A DNA stretch of 15,345 nt from Cloacimonetes bacterium UBA4175 (GTDB lineage Bacteria; Cloacimonadota; Cloacimonadia; Cloacimonadales; Cloacimonadaceae). Positions 6,747 to 15,041 of this stretch are shown here, piece by piece. The stretch lies in NCBI GenBank assembly GCA_002379855.1, contig DFUX01000011.1, positions 1 to 15,345 on the forward strand, given 5' to 3'. Each line of letters begins with the position of its first letter. Positions within the stretch are counted from its first letter, which is position 1. Under the pieces are notes generated by a model that searched no databases, had not been told where the DNA came from, and saw only the letters and a list, made by a program, of their open reading frames with translations. The translations under genes were made by a program, and so were the position numbers.

Positions 6747-7829
6747 TTGTCCAGCCAGGACTTGATATCCCGACATTTGTTGCGCAGATCCTGGCTGAGC
6801 AGGGCGTTGATCCCGCTCTCCCAAATCAACGCCTTCTATCAGAGGATACGCAGGAAAAAAGCGGCGCAAAGCGCCTGGCGAGCCCCCTGCAAGGTGATCA
6901 GCATCGGCAACATCACCAGCGGGGGCAGTGGCAAGACCCCTTTTTGCATATATCTGGCCCAGTTGCTCCAGACAAAAGGAATCGCGATGGCGGTCTCGCA
7001 CAGAGGCTACAAGGGCGCGTTTGAAAGCACTCCCACCCTGATCTCCAGGGGAGCCGGTTCCCTCTACGATGTATCTGACACGGGAGATGAAGCCGGCCTG
7101 ATAGCCAACCGTCTGCCGGGGATTCCGGTTGTGGTTGGAAAAGACAGGAGAGCGGCCCTAACTCTGCTGCTATCGCAGTTTCCAGCAACCGACGTGGTGA
7201 TCCTGGACGATGGTTTTCAACATCAGAAAGTGGCGCGGGATATGGATTTTGTCTGTTTCGACTCTCAAACCGGCCTGGGCAACGGGTTGTTGCTGCCGGC
7301 AGGTTATCTGCGGGAGCCTCTCGACGCCATCGCTCCCGATGATGTATTAATTGTGAACAATAAAGGACAGCGGACTCCCAGTCCAGCCTTCCTGGCTCAG
7401 TTAAAAAAACAGTCTGAGCAGTTGTTTCATTGCCAGATGGCCCTGTCTGCCTACGTGGATACGGCTGGCGCAACTATGGCGGCGGAAGACCTGGCGCGGG
7501 AAAGCTGTGTGCTGGTCAGTGGAATCGCCAATCCAGCATCGTTTTCAGAAGCTGTTGCAGCTTCCGGGATCAAAGTACGGAAGCATATAGCCTTTGAAGA
7601 CCATTATCATTATTCGGATCCCAAAGTGATAGCCAGGATTGCAGCCCTTTGCGGGAAGCTGGGCGCCACACGCTTGATTTGCACCGAAAAGGATCTGATG
7701 AAGCTGAACCGCTATTCCCACCTGTTGCCTCCATTGGTGGCGCTGCGTATAGATACCGCGTGCACCGAGCAAGAACAACTTCTATCCCTAACCTTAAACA
7801 GGCTGAACCTTGCACATATCTCTGGATAA
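6747..7829 (+). CDS. lpxK: Tetraacyldisaccharide 4'-kinase
   Basis: LpxK phosphorylates the 4' position of the lipid A disaccharide precursor, the sixth step of the Raetz pathway, at the inner face of the cytoplasmic membrane. The N-terminal helix (about 1-32) is the membrane-anchoring part. The P-loop GNITSGGSGKTP is at 54-65. VSHRGYKG (83-90), DTGDEAGL (111-118) and DDGFQH (154-159) are the usual family motifs, followed by LLPAGYLREPL (182-192). The length of 360 is slightly above the usual 320-340. The TTG start is supported by AAGGGA (6735-6740) 6 bases upstream. It is direct evidence for a lipopolysaccharide or lipid A outer membrane. Its 3' end overlaps the transporter gene by 20 bases. 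Confidence 0.96.
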   Translation: MSSQDLISRHLLRRSWLSRALIPLSQINAFYQRIRRKKAAQSAWRAPCKVISIGNITSGGSGKTPFCIYLAQLLQTKGIAMAVSHRGYKGAFESTPTLISRGAGSLYDVSDTGDEAGLIANRLPGIPVVVGKDRRAALTLLLSQFPATDVVILDDGFQHQKVARDMDFVCFDSQTGLGNGLLLPAGYLREPLDAIAPDDVLIVNNKGQRTPSPAFLAQLKKQSEQLFHCQMALSAYVDTAGATMAAEDLARESCVLVSGIANPASFSEAVAASGIKVRKHIAFEDHYHYSDPKVIARIAALCGKLGATRLICTEKDLMKLNRYSHLLPPLVALRIDTACTEQEQLLSLTLNRLNLAHISG

Positions 7830-9054
7830 GATCCAACTGATCCACTTTTTCCTGATATCGTTTCTGGTATCGCGTCTCATGATCCGCCATAAGCTGCCTG
7901 AACGCTTGTTGTACTGGCTGTTCGAAGAAAAGCACATCAGCATCTCCAGGCTTGCCCTGATCATCATCCTCTCCACTTCCCTGCTGTCGGCTGTGATAGC
8001 CAATGTGATCTCGCTGCTGGCTGTCTTGCCTGTAATCTTGCTATTGCAGGAAGAATACACCGGTAGTGATAAGAATAAGCGTAAGTTTTCCACCATGATC
8101 ATGCTGGCTGCAATCTGGGGAGCCAATATCGGCGGCATGGGCATGTTGACCGGGACCACGACCAATGGTGTGTTGATTGGGATGCTGGAAACCTTCCATT
8201 TCCAAGAGAGCGCTTCCTTTACATTTCTCTCCTGGTTGATCTGGGGTCTGCCTTTAAGCCTGCTGTTGTGTGTTTTGGGATGGCTGGTACTCAGGATGGT
8301 GTTTCAGCCCGAGAGCAAGCTGTCAGGCAGCAGCATCAGGGCGAGGCTTCAGCAGCCTGAGAACTCGACGCGAGGCCAGAGAATTACCATCTTGCTGGCA
8401 TTGTTCTTTATCTTCAGCTCTGCTCTCCTCTCGCTGGCCATGAGTTTACTGAAACAACATGGCAGCCTGGTGTATGCGGTTACCGTTGTCTGGACCCTCC
8501 TGTATCTGTGGATTCTGTTTGTGCCTAAGTTCAATTTGACCGAAGGAACTAAGTCTCGTCTGTTAAGGTATCAGGATGTTATCCATGGTATTCCCGCCCG
8601 CGGAATACTCTGGATGTTGATAGGTGTGGCGGTGACCGTGGTGCTCTATTTTTTGGGAATACCAAAAGCCATTGCTACTGCCGCCATGAATTGGGTTCAG
8701 GCGGATCATTCGCTACTGATGCTCTTGATTATAATCGCCCTTGTGACGACCTTTGCCACAGAGATTGTGAGTAATTCGGTGATCCAGATCGCCATGTTTG
8801 TAACCCTCTTTCCTCTGAGCAGGGCCTGTCCGCAGATCTCAACGGAAATAATGCTGATCATCACTCTCACTTCCACCTGCGCCTTTATGACACCTATCGC
8901 TACTCCCAGCAATGGTTTGGGGTTTGGAACGGTAAAGAATATCTCCCTGGGTTATATGCTGGTTGCCGGATTTGTGATGAATCTGGCCAGCGCGGTGTTG
9001 ATCAGCCTCTGGGTGCACTATGTGGTGCCCATCGTTTTAGCTTGGTTCGCATAG
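7810..9054 (+). CDS. DASS/SLC13-like anion transporter, substrate unknown
   Basis: This is a hydrophobic protein of 414 residues with about ten membrane segments. Two repeated halves carry the divalent anion:Na+ symporter pattern. In the first, a helix break at SAVIANVISLL (60-70) precedes WGANIGGMGMLTGTTTNGVLIG (103-124). In the second, TEIVSNSVIQI (317-327) precedes CAFMTPIATPSNGLGFGT (357-374). In characterised members both helix breaks read SNT and bind Na+ and substrate; here they read ANV and SNS, so substrate and coupling ion cannot be assigned. The N-terminus lacks the usual first one or two helices. The TTG start lies inside lpxK with only AGG nearby; downstream ATGs would cut into the first helix. 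The last 37 bases overlap rsmE on the other strand. Dicarboxylate, sulfate and arsenite/Na+ family members are all possible. Confidence 0.8.
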   Translation: MHISLDKIQLIHFFLISFLVSRLMIRHKLPERLLYWLFEEKHISISRLALIIILSTSLLSAVIANVISLLAVLPVILLLQEEYTGSDKNKRKFSTMIMLAAIWGANIGGMGMLTGTTTNGVLIGMLETFHFQESASFTFLSWLIWGLPLSLLLCVLGWLVLRMVFQPESKLSGSSIRARLQQPENSTRGQRITILLALFFIFSSALLSLAMSLLKQHGSLVYAVTVVWTLLYLWILFVPKFNLTEGTKSRLLRYQDVIHGIPARGILWMLIGVAVTVVLYFLGIPKAIATAAMNWVQADHSLLMLLIIIALVTTFATEIVSNSVIQIAMFVTLFPLSRACPQISTEIMLIITLTSTCAFMTPIATPSNGLGFGTVKNISLGYMLVAGFVMNLASAVLISLWVHYVVPIVLAWFA

Positions 9055-9752
9055 GCGACCCACTGGGCTGCTCCCGCTATGGCCGCGGTTTCCGCTCTGG
9101 TGATCAAGCTACCCAGGGTTATCGACTGCAAACCTGTAAAAAGCCCATACTCAGCCTCTCCCCAACCCCCTTCCGGACCGATCAGGAAACAAGGCCTGGC
9201 TGAACTGCCCAGCCCCGCCTGCCAGATCCAGACACCATCCCGCCTTTCCGAACAAAGCACGGGAGTGAAACCCTGCCTGTCAATCTCCCGCAAAGCCTCC
9301 TCCAGATTTAGAACGGGATTCACCTCTGGCAGCCAGGGATTATCGCATTGCTTGATCGCCGCCAATGCCAGTCTCGCAAAGCGTTCAACCGTGTTTGAAC
9401 CGCCCTGGCGCACCGAATACTGGGTTTGCATGGGAAAGAATTTTGTGGCCCCTAACTCTGTGCACTTTTCCACCAGCAGTTCATCATGCCTGTTTTTGAG
9501 CAGGGAAAAGGCAATGGCAAATGGATGCTCCGGCGGCTGAACCTCAGTTATCTCCAGAATTTTCAAACTGGCTGCCCGGCTGGTTATGGACAGCAACTCC
9601 GCCCTGGCTAAAAAACCAGCTCCGGAATTCAAAAGGATAGGTTCCTGCTGGCGGCGTTTCGTAACCTTCAAATGGTGGAACTCCTCATTCTCCAGCCAAA
9701 TGGTGTCTCCCCTGGCCAGCTTGTTCAATCCGGGAAAGTAGTAGGAAGGCAT
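9018..9752 (-). CDS. rsmE: 16S rRNA (uracil1498-N3)-methyltransferase
   Basis: RsmE is a SPOUT-fold enzyme that uses S-adenosylmethionine to methylate N3 of U1498 in 16S rRNA within the 30S subunit. A PUA-like N-terminal domain (1 to about 70, with EFHHLKV at 24-30) precedes the knotted domain. KCTELGA (96-102), FLIGPEGGWGEAE (189-201) and LGSLITRAETAAIAG (213-227) are the family motifs, the last two forming the SAM-binding knot. The KQC..PWLP segment (134-142) lacks the arginine common in proteobacterial forms and resembles the Bacteroidota form. It starts 11 bases after dnaJ, so it is the last gene of the heat-shock operon. Its 3' end runs 37 bases into the opposing transporter gene and no terminator is seen. 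Confidence 0.95.
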   Translation of the reverse strand: MPSYYFPGLNKLARGDTIWLENEEFHHLKVTKRRQQEPILLNSGAGFLARAELLSITSRAASLKILEITEVQPPEHPFAIAFSLLKNRHDELLVEKCTELGATKFFPMQTQYSVRQGGSNTVERFARLALAAIKQCDNPWLPEVNPVLNLEEALREIDRQGFTPVLCSERRDGVWIWQAGLGSSARPCFLIGPEGGWGEAEYGLFTGLQSITLGSLITRAETAAIAGAAQWVAYANQAKTMGTT

Positions 9753-9763
9753 TTGCTTACAGT

Positions 9764-10915
9764 TTAGGTAAACAGGTCTCTCAGCTTGTCGCGAAAGCTC
9801 TTGCCTGGCTTGAGCACCCTTTTGTTGTCAAATTCGCGGATTCTCTGATACAGCTCTGTCTCCTCGCGGGACAGCCTGGTGGGGGTGATCACGTTCACCT
9901 TCACGATCAGGTCTCCCCTGGAGTATGAATTCAGACCCTGGATGCCTTGTCCCTTGAGGCGAAACAGCCTTCCGCTCTGTGTCCCCGCCGGAACCTTCAT
10001 CTTGGCGTTGCCGCTCAAAGTGGGCACCAGGATTTCATCCCCCAAAACGGCCTGGGATACATTGATGGGAAACTCGAGGATGATATTATTGCCGTCTCTT
10101 TCAAACACATCATCCTGCTTCTCGTGGATCAGCACCAGGATATCGCCGTGCGAGCCATTGCGGGGGCCGATATTGCCCTGTCCGCGCAGGCGTATATACT
10201 GATTCTCTTCCACTCCGGCAGGGATCTTGACCGTGATTTCCTTGACCTTTCCCATCCTGCCTTCGCCGTAGCACTTGCTGCATTTGTTTTGGATGATCTT
10301 GCCTTCACCACGGCAGGAAGGACACTCGGAAACGGTCTGCATCTGGCCAAACAGAGACTGGCGCACAGTGCGCACCTGGCCTGTGCCACGGCATTGGGTA
10401 CAGGTGTCCACCTTGCCATTGGCGCTGCCGCTGCCGTCGCATTTGTCGCAGGCGTCCTTCACACTGATCTTTATCTTTTTCTCCGTACCCAGAGCGATCT
10501 CTGGCAAGGTGAGCGACAACTCTATCTGCAGGTCTTCGCCCCGGTTTGAGCTTCTGCCACGGCCGCCGCCGAATCCCCCTCCCCCAAACAGGGTATCGAA
10601 GATCGAGCTAAAACCTCCGCCAAACAGGTCGCTGATATCATCGAACCGGCTGAAATTGCTCCAACTGAAGCCGCCGTTGCCAAACTGCTGGTCGATGCCC
10701 GCGTGGCCATATTGATCGTAGATCTGCCTTTTATCTTTGTCGGACAGTACCTCATAGGCTTCGGATGCTTCTTTGAACTTCTCTTCAGCCTCTTTGTTAT
10801 CCGGGTTCTTATCGGGATGAAACTGCATCGCGAGCTTGCGATACGCCTTCTTTATCTCTGCTTCATCCGCGGTTTTGGGTACACCCAACACCTCATAATA
10901 ATCTCTTTTGCTCAT
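9764..10915 (-). CDS. dnaJ: Chaperone protein DnaJ (type I Hsp40)
   Basis: DnaJ delivers unfolded clients to DnaK and triggers its ATP hydrolysis. All class A parts are present: a J-domain (1-70) with HPD at 33-35; a Gly/Phe-rich linker (about 76-120); four CxxCxGxG zinc-finger repeats at 156-163, 172-179, 198-205 and 212-219, holding two zincs; and two C-terminal client-binding domains with IPAG and VPAG turns. The length of 383 is normal. The ATG is preceded by GGAG at a 6-base spacing. It follows dnaK after an 82-base gap holding a hairpin. The gene is complete with no odd residues. Confidence 0.98.
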   Translation of the reverse strand: MSKRDYYEVLGVPKTADEAEIKKAYRKLAMQFHPDKNPDNKEAEEKFKEASEAYEVLSDKDKRQIYDQYGHAGIDQQFGNGGFSWSNFSRFDDISDLFGGGFSSIFDTLFGGGGFGGGRGRSSNRGEDLQIELSLTLPEIALGTEKKIKISVKDACDKCDGSGSANGKVDTCTQCRGTGQVRTVRQSLFGQMQTVSECPSCRGEGKIIQNKCSKCYGEGRMGKVKEITVKIPAGVEENQYIRLRGQGNIGPRNGSHGDILVLIHEKQDDVFERDGNNIILEFPINVSQAVLGDEILVPTLSGNAKMKVPAGTQSGRLFRLKGQGIQGLNSYSRGDLIVKVNVITPTRLSREETELYQRIREFDNKRVLKPGKSFRDKLRDLFT

Positions 10916-10943
10916 TTAATCTCCAAAAACCTGATAAAGAAGC

Positions 10944-10977
10944 GGGCGGGCATAGTCGTTGCAGACTAAGCCTGCCC
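10944..10977 (-). other. Hairpin in the dnaK-dnaJ gap
   Basis: GGGCGGGCATAGTC (10944-10957) and GACTAAGCCTGCCC (10964-10977) are near-perfect inverted repeats, with 12 of 14 positions paired around a 6-base loop. Read in the direction of the operon, the stem follows the dnaK stop by about 20 bases and precedes the dnaJ ribosome site by about 15. No long U-run directly follows it, so it is more likely a processing, stability or partial attenuation element than a full terminator. Confidence 0.5.
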
Positions 10978-10997
10978 CACTACTTTGAAAACAAGCT

Positions 10998-12962
10998 CTA
11001 TTTATCGTCCACCACTTCAAAATCGGCGTCGATGGGCTCGTCTTTACCGGATTTATCTTCCTGTTGAGTTCCGCTCTGGGCGAAATCTTCCGGATTCACT
11101 CCGGCTGCATTGGGATCAAAGCCCTGTCCGCCAGCTTCCTGGCCTTGCTGCGCCTGCGAGTAGATGATCTCGCCCAGGCGTTGCGCTTTTTGAGCCAGTT
11201 TTTCCTTGATGGATGCCAGTTCTGAAGCTTCGGTGGCTTTTTCCATTGCTTCTTTGGCGTTTTTCAGTTCGGCTTCCAGTTCGCCGCGTTCAGTATCTGA
11301 CAGTTTGTCGCCATACTCTTTCAGGCTCTTTTCGGTGCCAAAGATCAGGCTGTCCAGTTCGTTTTTGGCAGTGATGAATTCCTGGCGTTTTTTGTCTTCG
11401 TCGGCGTGCATCTCCGCGTCCTTGATCATGCGTTCGATGTCTTCCTTGCTGATGTTGCCAGCCCGGTCGATATCGATCGACTGCTCCTTGCCGGTGCCTT
11501 TGTCCTTGGCTGCCACGTGCAGCAGTCCATTGGCGTCAAGATCGAAAGTGACTTCGATTTGCGGAACTCCGCGGGGCGCGGATGGAATGCCGACCAGATC
11601 GAATCTGCCCAGAGATTTATTGTCCTGCGCCATAGGCCGTTCGCCTTGCATGACATTGATCGTAACCGCTGTCTGGTTATCTGCGGCGGTCGAAAAGACC
11701 TGACTCTTTTTGGTGGGTATGGTGGTATTGCGCGGGATCAAGGTAGTCATCACACCCCCCAGGGTTTCGATGCCCAGGGTAAGGGGCGTCACGTCGAGCA
11801 GCAACACTTCGCTGACGTTGTCATCGCCGGAAAGGATGGCACCCTGGATTGAGGCTCCGGTCGCCACCACCTCATCCGGATTCAGGCTGCGGTTGGGCTT
11901 CTTGCCAAAGAACTTTTCCACGGCATCCTGCACCGCCGGAATGCGGGTGCTTCCACCCACCAGCAGCACTTCCTGAATGTCGCCCACGCTCAGTTTGGCG
12001 TCGTCCAGGGCTTTCTTGCAGGGTCCAAGGGTACGTTGCACCAGATCTTCAGTGAGCCGGTTGAACTCGGCGAGGCTCAGATCAAGGTTCAGGTGTTTGG
12101 GGCCTGTGGCGTCCGCCGTAATAAAGGGCAGGTTGATGTTTGAGACCTGGGTTCCGGAAAGCTCGATCTTGGCCTTTTCAGCCGCTTCTCTCAGGCGCTG
12201 CATGGCCATGGGATCGCGGGAAAGATCGATGCCTTCCTGCTTTTTGAACTGATCGAGGATCCAATCTATGATCCGCTTGTCAAAGTCGTCGCCGCCCAGA
12301 TGGGTGTCGCCATTTGTGGAAAGCACTTCCACCACTCCTTGGGAAATATCCAGGATCGAGATGTCGAAGGTGCCTCCACCCAGGTCATACACAGCCACTT
12401 TCTGTTCTTTTGTATTTTCCATGCCATAGGCCAGAGCCGCGGCAGTGGGTTCGTTGATAATCCGCTTCACATCCAGTCCGGCGATCTTACCAGCGTCTTT
12501 GGTAGCCTGGCGTTGGTCATCATTAAAATAGGCCGGCACGGTGATGACAGCTTCCGTGACAGGCTGTCCCAGATAGGCTTCCGCGGTTTCCTTCATCTTG
12601 GTCAGGACCATCGCGGAGATTTCCTGCGGAGTGTAGTCTTTGTTTTCGGTATCGATATGCACCGCCGCCTGTCCCTTCAGGCCGGATTTAACTTTGAAGG
12701 GAACCTGCTGGATTTCGTTTCCAACCTCGTTGAACGCCCGTCCCATGAAGCGTTTGATTGAAAACACGGTGTTTACAGGATTGGTGACTGCCTGACGCTT
12801 GGCCAGTTGGCCGATCAGACGCTGTCCATCTTTGGTGAATGCCACCACAGACGGAGTTGTGCGTCCGCCTTCGGCGTTGGTGATCACCACCGGTTTCCCG
12901 CCTTCCACAACTGCTACGCAGGAGTTAGTCGTTCCAAGGTCTATTCCAATTATTTTTCCCAT
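10998..12962 (-). CDS. dnaK: Chaperone protein DnaK (Hsp70)
   Basis: DnaK is the central ATP-driven folding chaperone, working with GrpE and DnaJ. The nucleotide-binding domain (about 1-380) shows IGIDLGTTNSCVAV at 5-18, the DLGGGTFDISIL block and the VGGSTRIPAV block. The hydrophobic linker near VLLLDVTPLTLG leads into the substrate-binding beta domain and the helical lid. The C-terminal tail is Gly/Gln-rich and ends DADFEVVDDK, the usual bacterial Hsp70 ending that helps clients and co-chaperones bind. The length of 654 is slightly above the usual 610-640 because of the longer tail. GGAGG sits 5 bases ahead of the ATG, the strongest ribosome site in the operon. It is 23 bases after grpE. 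Confidence 0.99.
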   Translation of the reverse strand: MGKIIGIDLGTTNSCVAVVEGGKPVVITNAEGGRTTPSVVAFTKDGQRLIGQLAKRQAVTNPVNTVFSIKRFMGRAFNEVGNEIQQVPFKVKSGLKGQAAVHIDTENKDYTPQEISAMVLTKMKETAEAYLGQPVTEAVITVPAYFNDDQRQATKDAGKIAGLDVKRIINEPTAAALAYGMENTKEQKVAVYDLGGGTFDISILDISQGVVEVLSTNGDTHLGGDDFDKRIIDWILDQFKKQEGIDLSRDPMAMQRLREAAEKAKIELSGTQVSNINLPFITADATGPKHLNLDLSLAEFNRLTEDLVQRTLGPCKKALDDAKLSVGDIQEVLLVGGSTRIPAVQDAVEKFFGKKPNRSLNPDEVVATGASIQGAILSGDDNVSEVLLLDVTPLTLGIETLGGVMTTLIPRNTTIPTKKSQVFSTAADNQTAVTINVMQGERPMAQDNKSLGRFDLVGIPSAPRGVPQIEVTFDLDANGLLHVAAKDKGTGKEQSIDIDRAGNISKEDIERMIKDAEMHADEDKKRQEFITAKNELDSLIFGTEKSLKEYGDKLSDTERGELEAELKNAKEAMEKATEASELASIKEKLAQKAQRLGEIIYSQAQQGQEAGGQGFDPNAAGVNPEDFAQSGTQQEDKSGKDEPIDADFEVVDDK

Positions 12963-12985
12963 TTTTCCTCCATGGTACTTATATC

Positions 12986-13639
12986 TCAGTTTACTTTTAT
13001 TTCTATTGTTTCGGAACCTTCTCCGCCGGAGCTTTCCTCACTCTCGCTTTCCGGGTCCGGTTCCTGTTTTTCTTGCTCAATTTTGCCGGAAGATACTGCC
13101 ACCCTCACCGGACGCAGTACCTTGCCGTTCATCAGGTAGCCGTTTTGGATCACGGCTGCCACAAGGTTTTCCTCATACTCGCTGGGGATGTGAGCCAGGG
13201 CATCGTGCAGGGAGGGATCAAATTCCTTGCCCAGGGCCTCGATCCTGACAACCCCTTCTTTTTCCAAAACAGTGCGTAGCTGCTGCTCGATCATCTGTAC
13301 GCCGACCACAAAGCTGTCAGTCTTCTTTTCTTCGCTCACTTGCTGCAAAGCCCGCTCAAAGTTGTCGGATACGTCGCAGATTTCCAAAGCCAGCTTCTGG
13401 GTGGACAGCTTGATCCAATCGCTTTTTTCCTGTATGCTGCGCCGGCGGTAGTTCTCAAACTCTGCCATGCTGCGCAGGTATTTATCTTTCCATTCGGCGC
13501 ACTCTTTTTCCAAATCGGCAAGCTTCGCGTCCATCTCTTCCGTTTCCAGTTCAGGTTCCGGTTCTGCTGTCTGTTCTTCCTGGCACGCCATTTCTTCCGC
13601 GTCCATGTTCAGCTTGTCTTTCTTCTTCTTCGTTGACAT
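12986..13639 (-). CDS. grpE: Nucleotide exchange factor GrpE
   Basis: GrpE releases ADP from DnaK and helps sense heat. The first 45 or so residues are very acidic and probably disordered. A long coiled-coil helix follows (about 35-100, including LADLEKECAEWKDKYLRSMAEF), then the family core FENYRRR. The C-terminal beta-wing ends in the signature VIQNGYLMNGKVLRPVRVAVSSG. The tail is rich in Glu and Ser. The length of 217 fits (usual 180-220). The start ATG lies 11 bases after the hrcA stop, with AGGAG just ahead of it inside the gap. It is part of the hrcA-grpE-dnaK-dnaJ operon. Confidence 0.97.
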   Translation of the reverse strand: MSTKKKKDKLNMDAEEMACQEEQTAEPEPELETEEMDAKLADLEKECAEWKDKYLRSMAEFENYRRRSIQEKSDWIKLSTQKLALEICDVSDNFERALQQVSEEKKTDSFVVGVQMIEQQLRTVLEKEGVVRIEALGKEFDPSLHDALAHIPSEYEENLVAAVIQNGYLMNGKVLRPVRVAVSSGKIEQEKQEPDPESESEESSGGEGSETIEIKVN

Positions 13640-13650
13640 CCTTGTTACTC

Positions 13651-14697
13651 CTATTTGACAACCATCATGCCTTTGCGTGTGGTTTCGGTGATGGTCTTGG
13701 TGATATCCCTGATCAGGGGGATCAGCTTTCGGTAGTCGGTGCGCAAAGGCGTGACCACACCCAGATAGCCGGGTATGCCAAACACCTCATAGCGGCCGAA
13801 GATCACGCTGAAGGCTGACCACTCCGGAACGTTGAAGTCTTCTCCCATCAGTATGTTGGCTCCAGCGCCAGTATCTGACTTACGCATCAGACTCAGCAGG
13901 CTGTCCTGCCTTTGGATGAGGTTCATAAAGCTCAGGATCACGTGCTTGGAATCAAACTCCGGCTGTTCCAGGAAATTGATGCTGCCGTCATAGTTGATAT
14001 AGAAATCGCTGATATCGATAAAAGCCTTGTGCAGCTCGCGCAGAAACATGCTCACCAGGGCGTTGTCCTGATACATGTTTTCCCGCATCTCCACCAGCAC
14101 TTTGTTGGCTATGTCATAGATGCGCAATCCAGCCAGTTCGTCATTCAGATAACGCACCAGTTTCCTGAGCTGGCCTTCGGTGATCTCATAATCGAGCTTC
14201 ATGACAACCGTCTTGTCCAGGCCGGAATCCAAGCTCATCACAAATATATACTTGCGGTTGCCGATCGAAAACACATCCAGCTTGGCCAGATATCCGTTGG
14301 ATACTTCGGGTTCTGCCACAAAACTAAGCTGATCCGTCTCCCTGGCCAGCAGTTGCATGATGTAATGGAGCGCCAGGGGCGTGTCTTTGTAATGCTTGAT
14401 CAGCATCTCGCGCAGCAAGTCCATGCCCCGGAATGTCACCTTGTTGTGCTCGGGAGCTATCATTTGCAGATAGTGCCGGTAGCCCTTGATGGTCGGAATC
14501 CTGCCCGCCGAGGTGTGAGGCTGATAGATCAGGTTCTTCTCTTCCAGCTTCATCAGATCCAGGCGCAGCGTGGCCGAGCTCACCTCCTGTAAATACTTTT
14601 CGTTCAGGACGCGAGACGAAACCGGCTCATTGCACAATATGAATTCATCAACCAGAGCCGTCAGGGTCTGATTAAGTCTGAGCTGATTCTTTTTCAT
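13651..14697 (-). CDS. hrcA: Heat-inducible transcription repressor HrcA
   Basis: HrcA binds CIRCE operators and represses chaperone operons; GroEL is known to keep it active, so stress relieves repression. The N-terminal winged-helix domain includes SSATLRLDLMKLEEKNLI (about 40-57) and QPHTSAGRIPT (59-69), followed by the dimerisation and GAF-like domain with the family ending VFGIPGYLGVVTPLRTDYRKLIPLI. The length of 348 is normal. It is the first gene of the operon, and two CIRCE-like sites lie directly upstream, so it represses itself together with grpE, dnaK and dnaJ. GGTGAT lies about 8 bases ahead of the ATG. Confidence 0.97.
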   Translation of the reverse strand: MKKNQLRLNQTLTALVDEFILCNEPVSSRVLNEKYLQEVSSATLRLDLMKLEEKNLIYQPHTSAGRIPTIKGYRHYLQMIAPEHNKVTFRGMDLLREMLIKHYKDTPLALHYIMQLLARETDQLSFVAEPEVSNGYLAKLDVFSIGNRKYIFVMSLDSGLDKTVVMKLDYEITEGQLRKLVRYLNDELAGLRIYDIANKVLVEMRENMYQDNALVSMFLRELHKAFIDISDFYINYDGSINFLEQPEFDSKHVILSFMNLIQRQDSLLSLMRKSDTGAGANILMGEDFNVPEWSAFSVIFGRYEVFGIPGYLGVVTPLRTDYRKLIPLIRDITKTITETTRKGMMVVK

Positions 14698-14723
14698 TAA
14701 TTCATCACCATTGTTATTTTAAC

Positions 14724-14750
14724 TTAGCGCTCGCACTCCATAAGTGCTAA
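14724..14750. promoter_or_regulatory. CIRCE operator 1 (HrcA site)
   Basis: TTAGCGCTC, 9 spacer bases, then AAGTGCTAA. The CIRCE consensus is TTAGCACTC-N9-GAGTGCTAA, so 16 of 18 arm positions match, with exact spacing. It lies 27 bases upstream of hrcA, just downstream of the predicted transcription start, in the 5' leader. Confidence 0.88.
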
Positions 14751-14760
14751 GCTCAAGGAC

Positions 14761-14788
14761 AAACTAATCGGAATGCGATAATTGTCAA
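14761..14788 (-). promoter_or_regulatory. Predicted promoter of the hrcA-grpE-dnaK-dnaJ-rsmE operon
   Basis: On the minus strand a perfect -35 TTGACA (14788-14783) is followed after 16 bases by TAGTTT (14766-14761), a weak -10. This predicts a start near 14754, directly beside CIRCE 1. Its placement between two CIRCE-like sites supports it. It is the housekeeping-sigma type, as expected for HrcA control. Confidence 0.6.
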
Positions 14789-14808
14789 TCTAAAAGTGAG
14801 AGTGCTAA
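14782..14808. promoter_or_regulatory. CIRCE-like operator 2, half degenerate
   Basis: A perfect right arm GAGTGCTAA (14800-14808) sits 9 bases after TTGTCAATC (14782-14790), which matches the left arm at 6 of 9 positions. The degenerate arm covers the -35 TTGACA of the minus-strand promoter, which may explain why it departs from consensus. Two CIRCE sites ahead of one operon are common. Confidence 0.65.
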
Positions 14809-14962
14809 AAAATATTTTCAGGGGATTGGCAGAACTAAGGTGATATTCGTTCCCAGACCGTTATAAACCCTCACCCAAATTTCAAATGGCACTCACTTGT
14901 AAAAACAGGGATAACGCCTTACACTGATTCGCTTTCATCAAGCTATTATTTGCAATTGTAAT

Positions 14963-14991
14963 TTGACATTCTCTGGTAAAGTCCGTGGAAT
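14963..14991 (+). promoter_or_regulatory. Possible sigma-70 promoter pointing at the palindrome
   Basis: A perfect -35 TTGACA (14963-14968), a 17-base spacer and TGGAAT (14986-14991, four of six matches to TATAAT) predict a start near 14998. A transcript from here would run about 100 bases to the palindrome and its T5 tract near 15100. The match is suggestive only. Confidence 0.3.
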
Positions 14992-15041
14992 GATGAAATG
15001 CTGAAAGAAGCACCGAAACAAACGTCAACAAGCTACATACC

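Noticed and set aside
9947..10549. A 200-residue plus-strand frame rich in Ala and Leu
   Set aside because: It is antisense to dnaJ and shows no family resemblance or ribosome site.
11206..12252. Several plus-strand frames opposite dnaK
   Set aside because: They are Ser- and Arg-rich shadows of the dnaK reading frame with no independent support.
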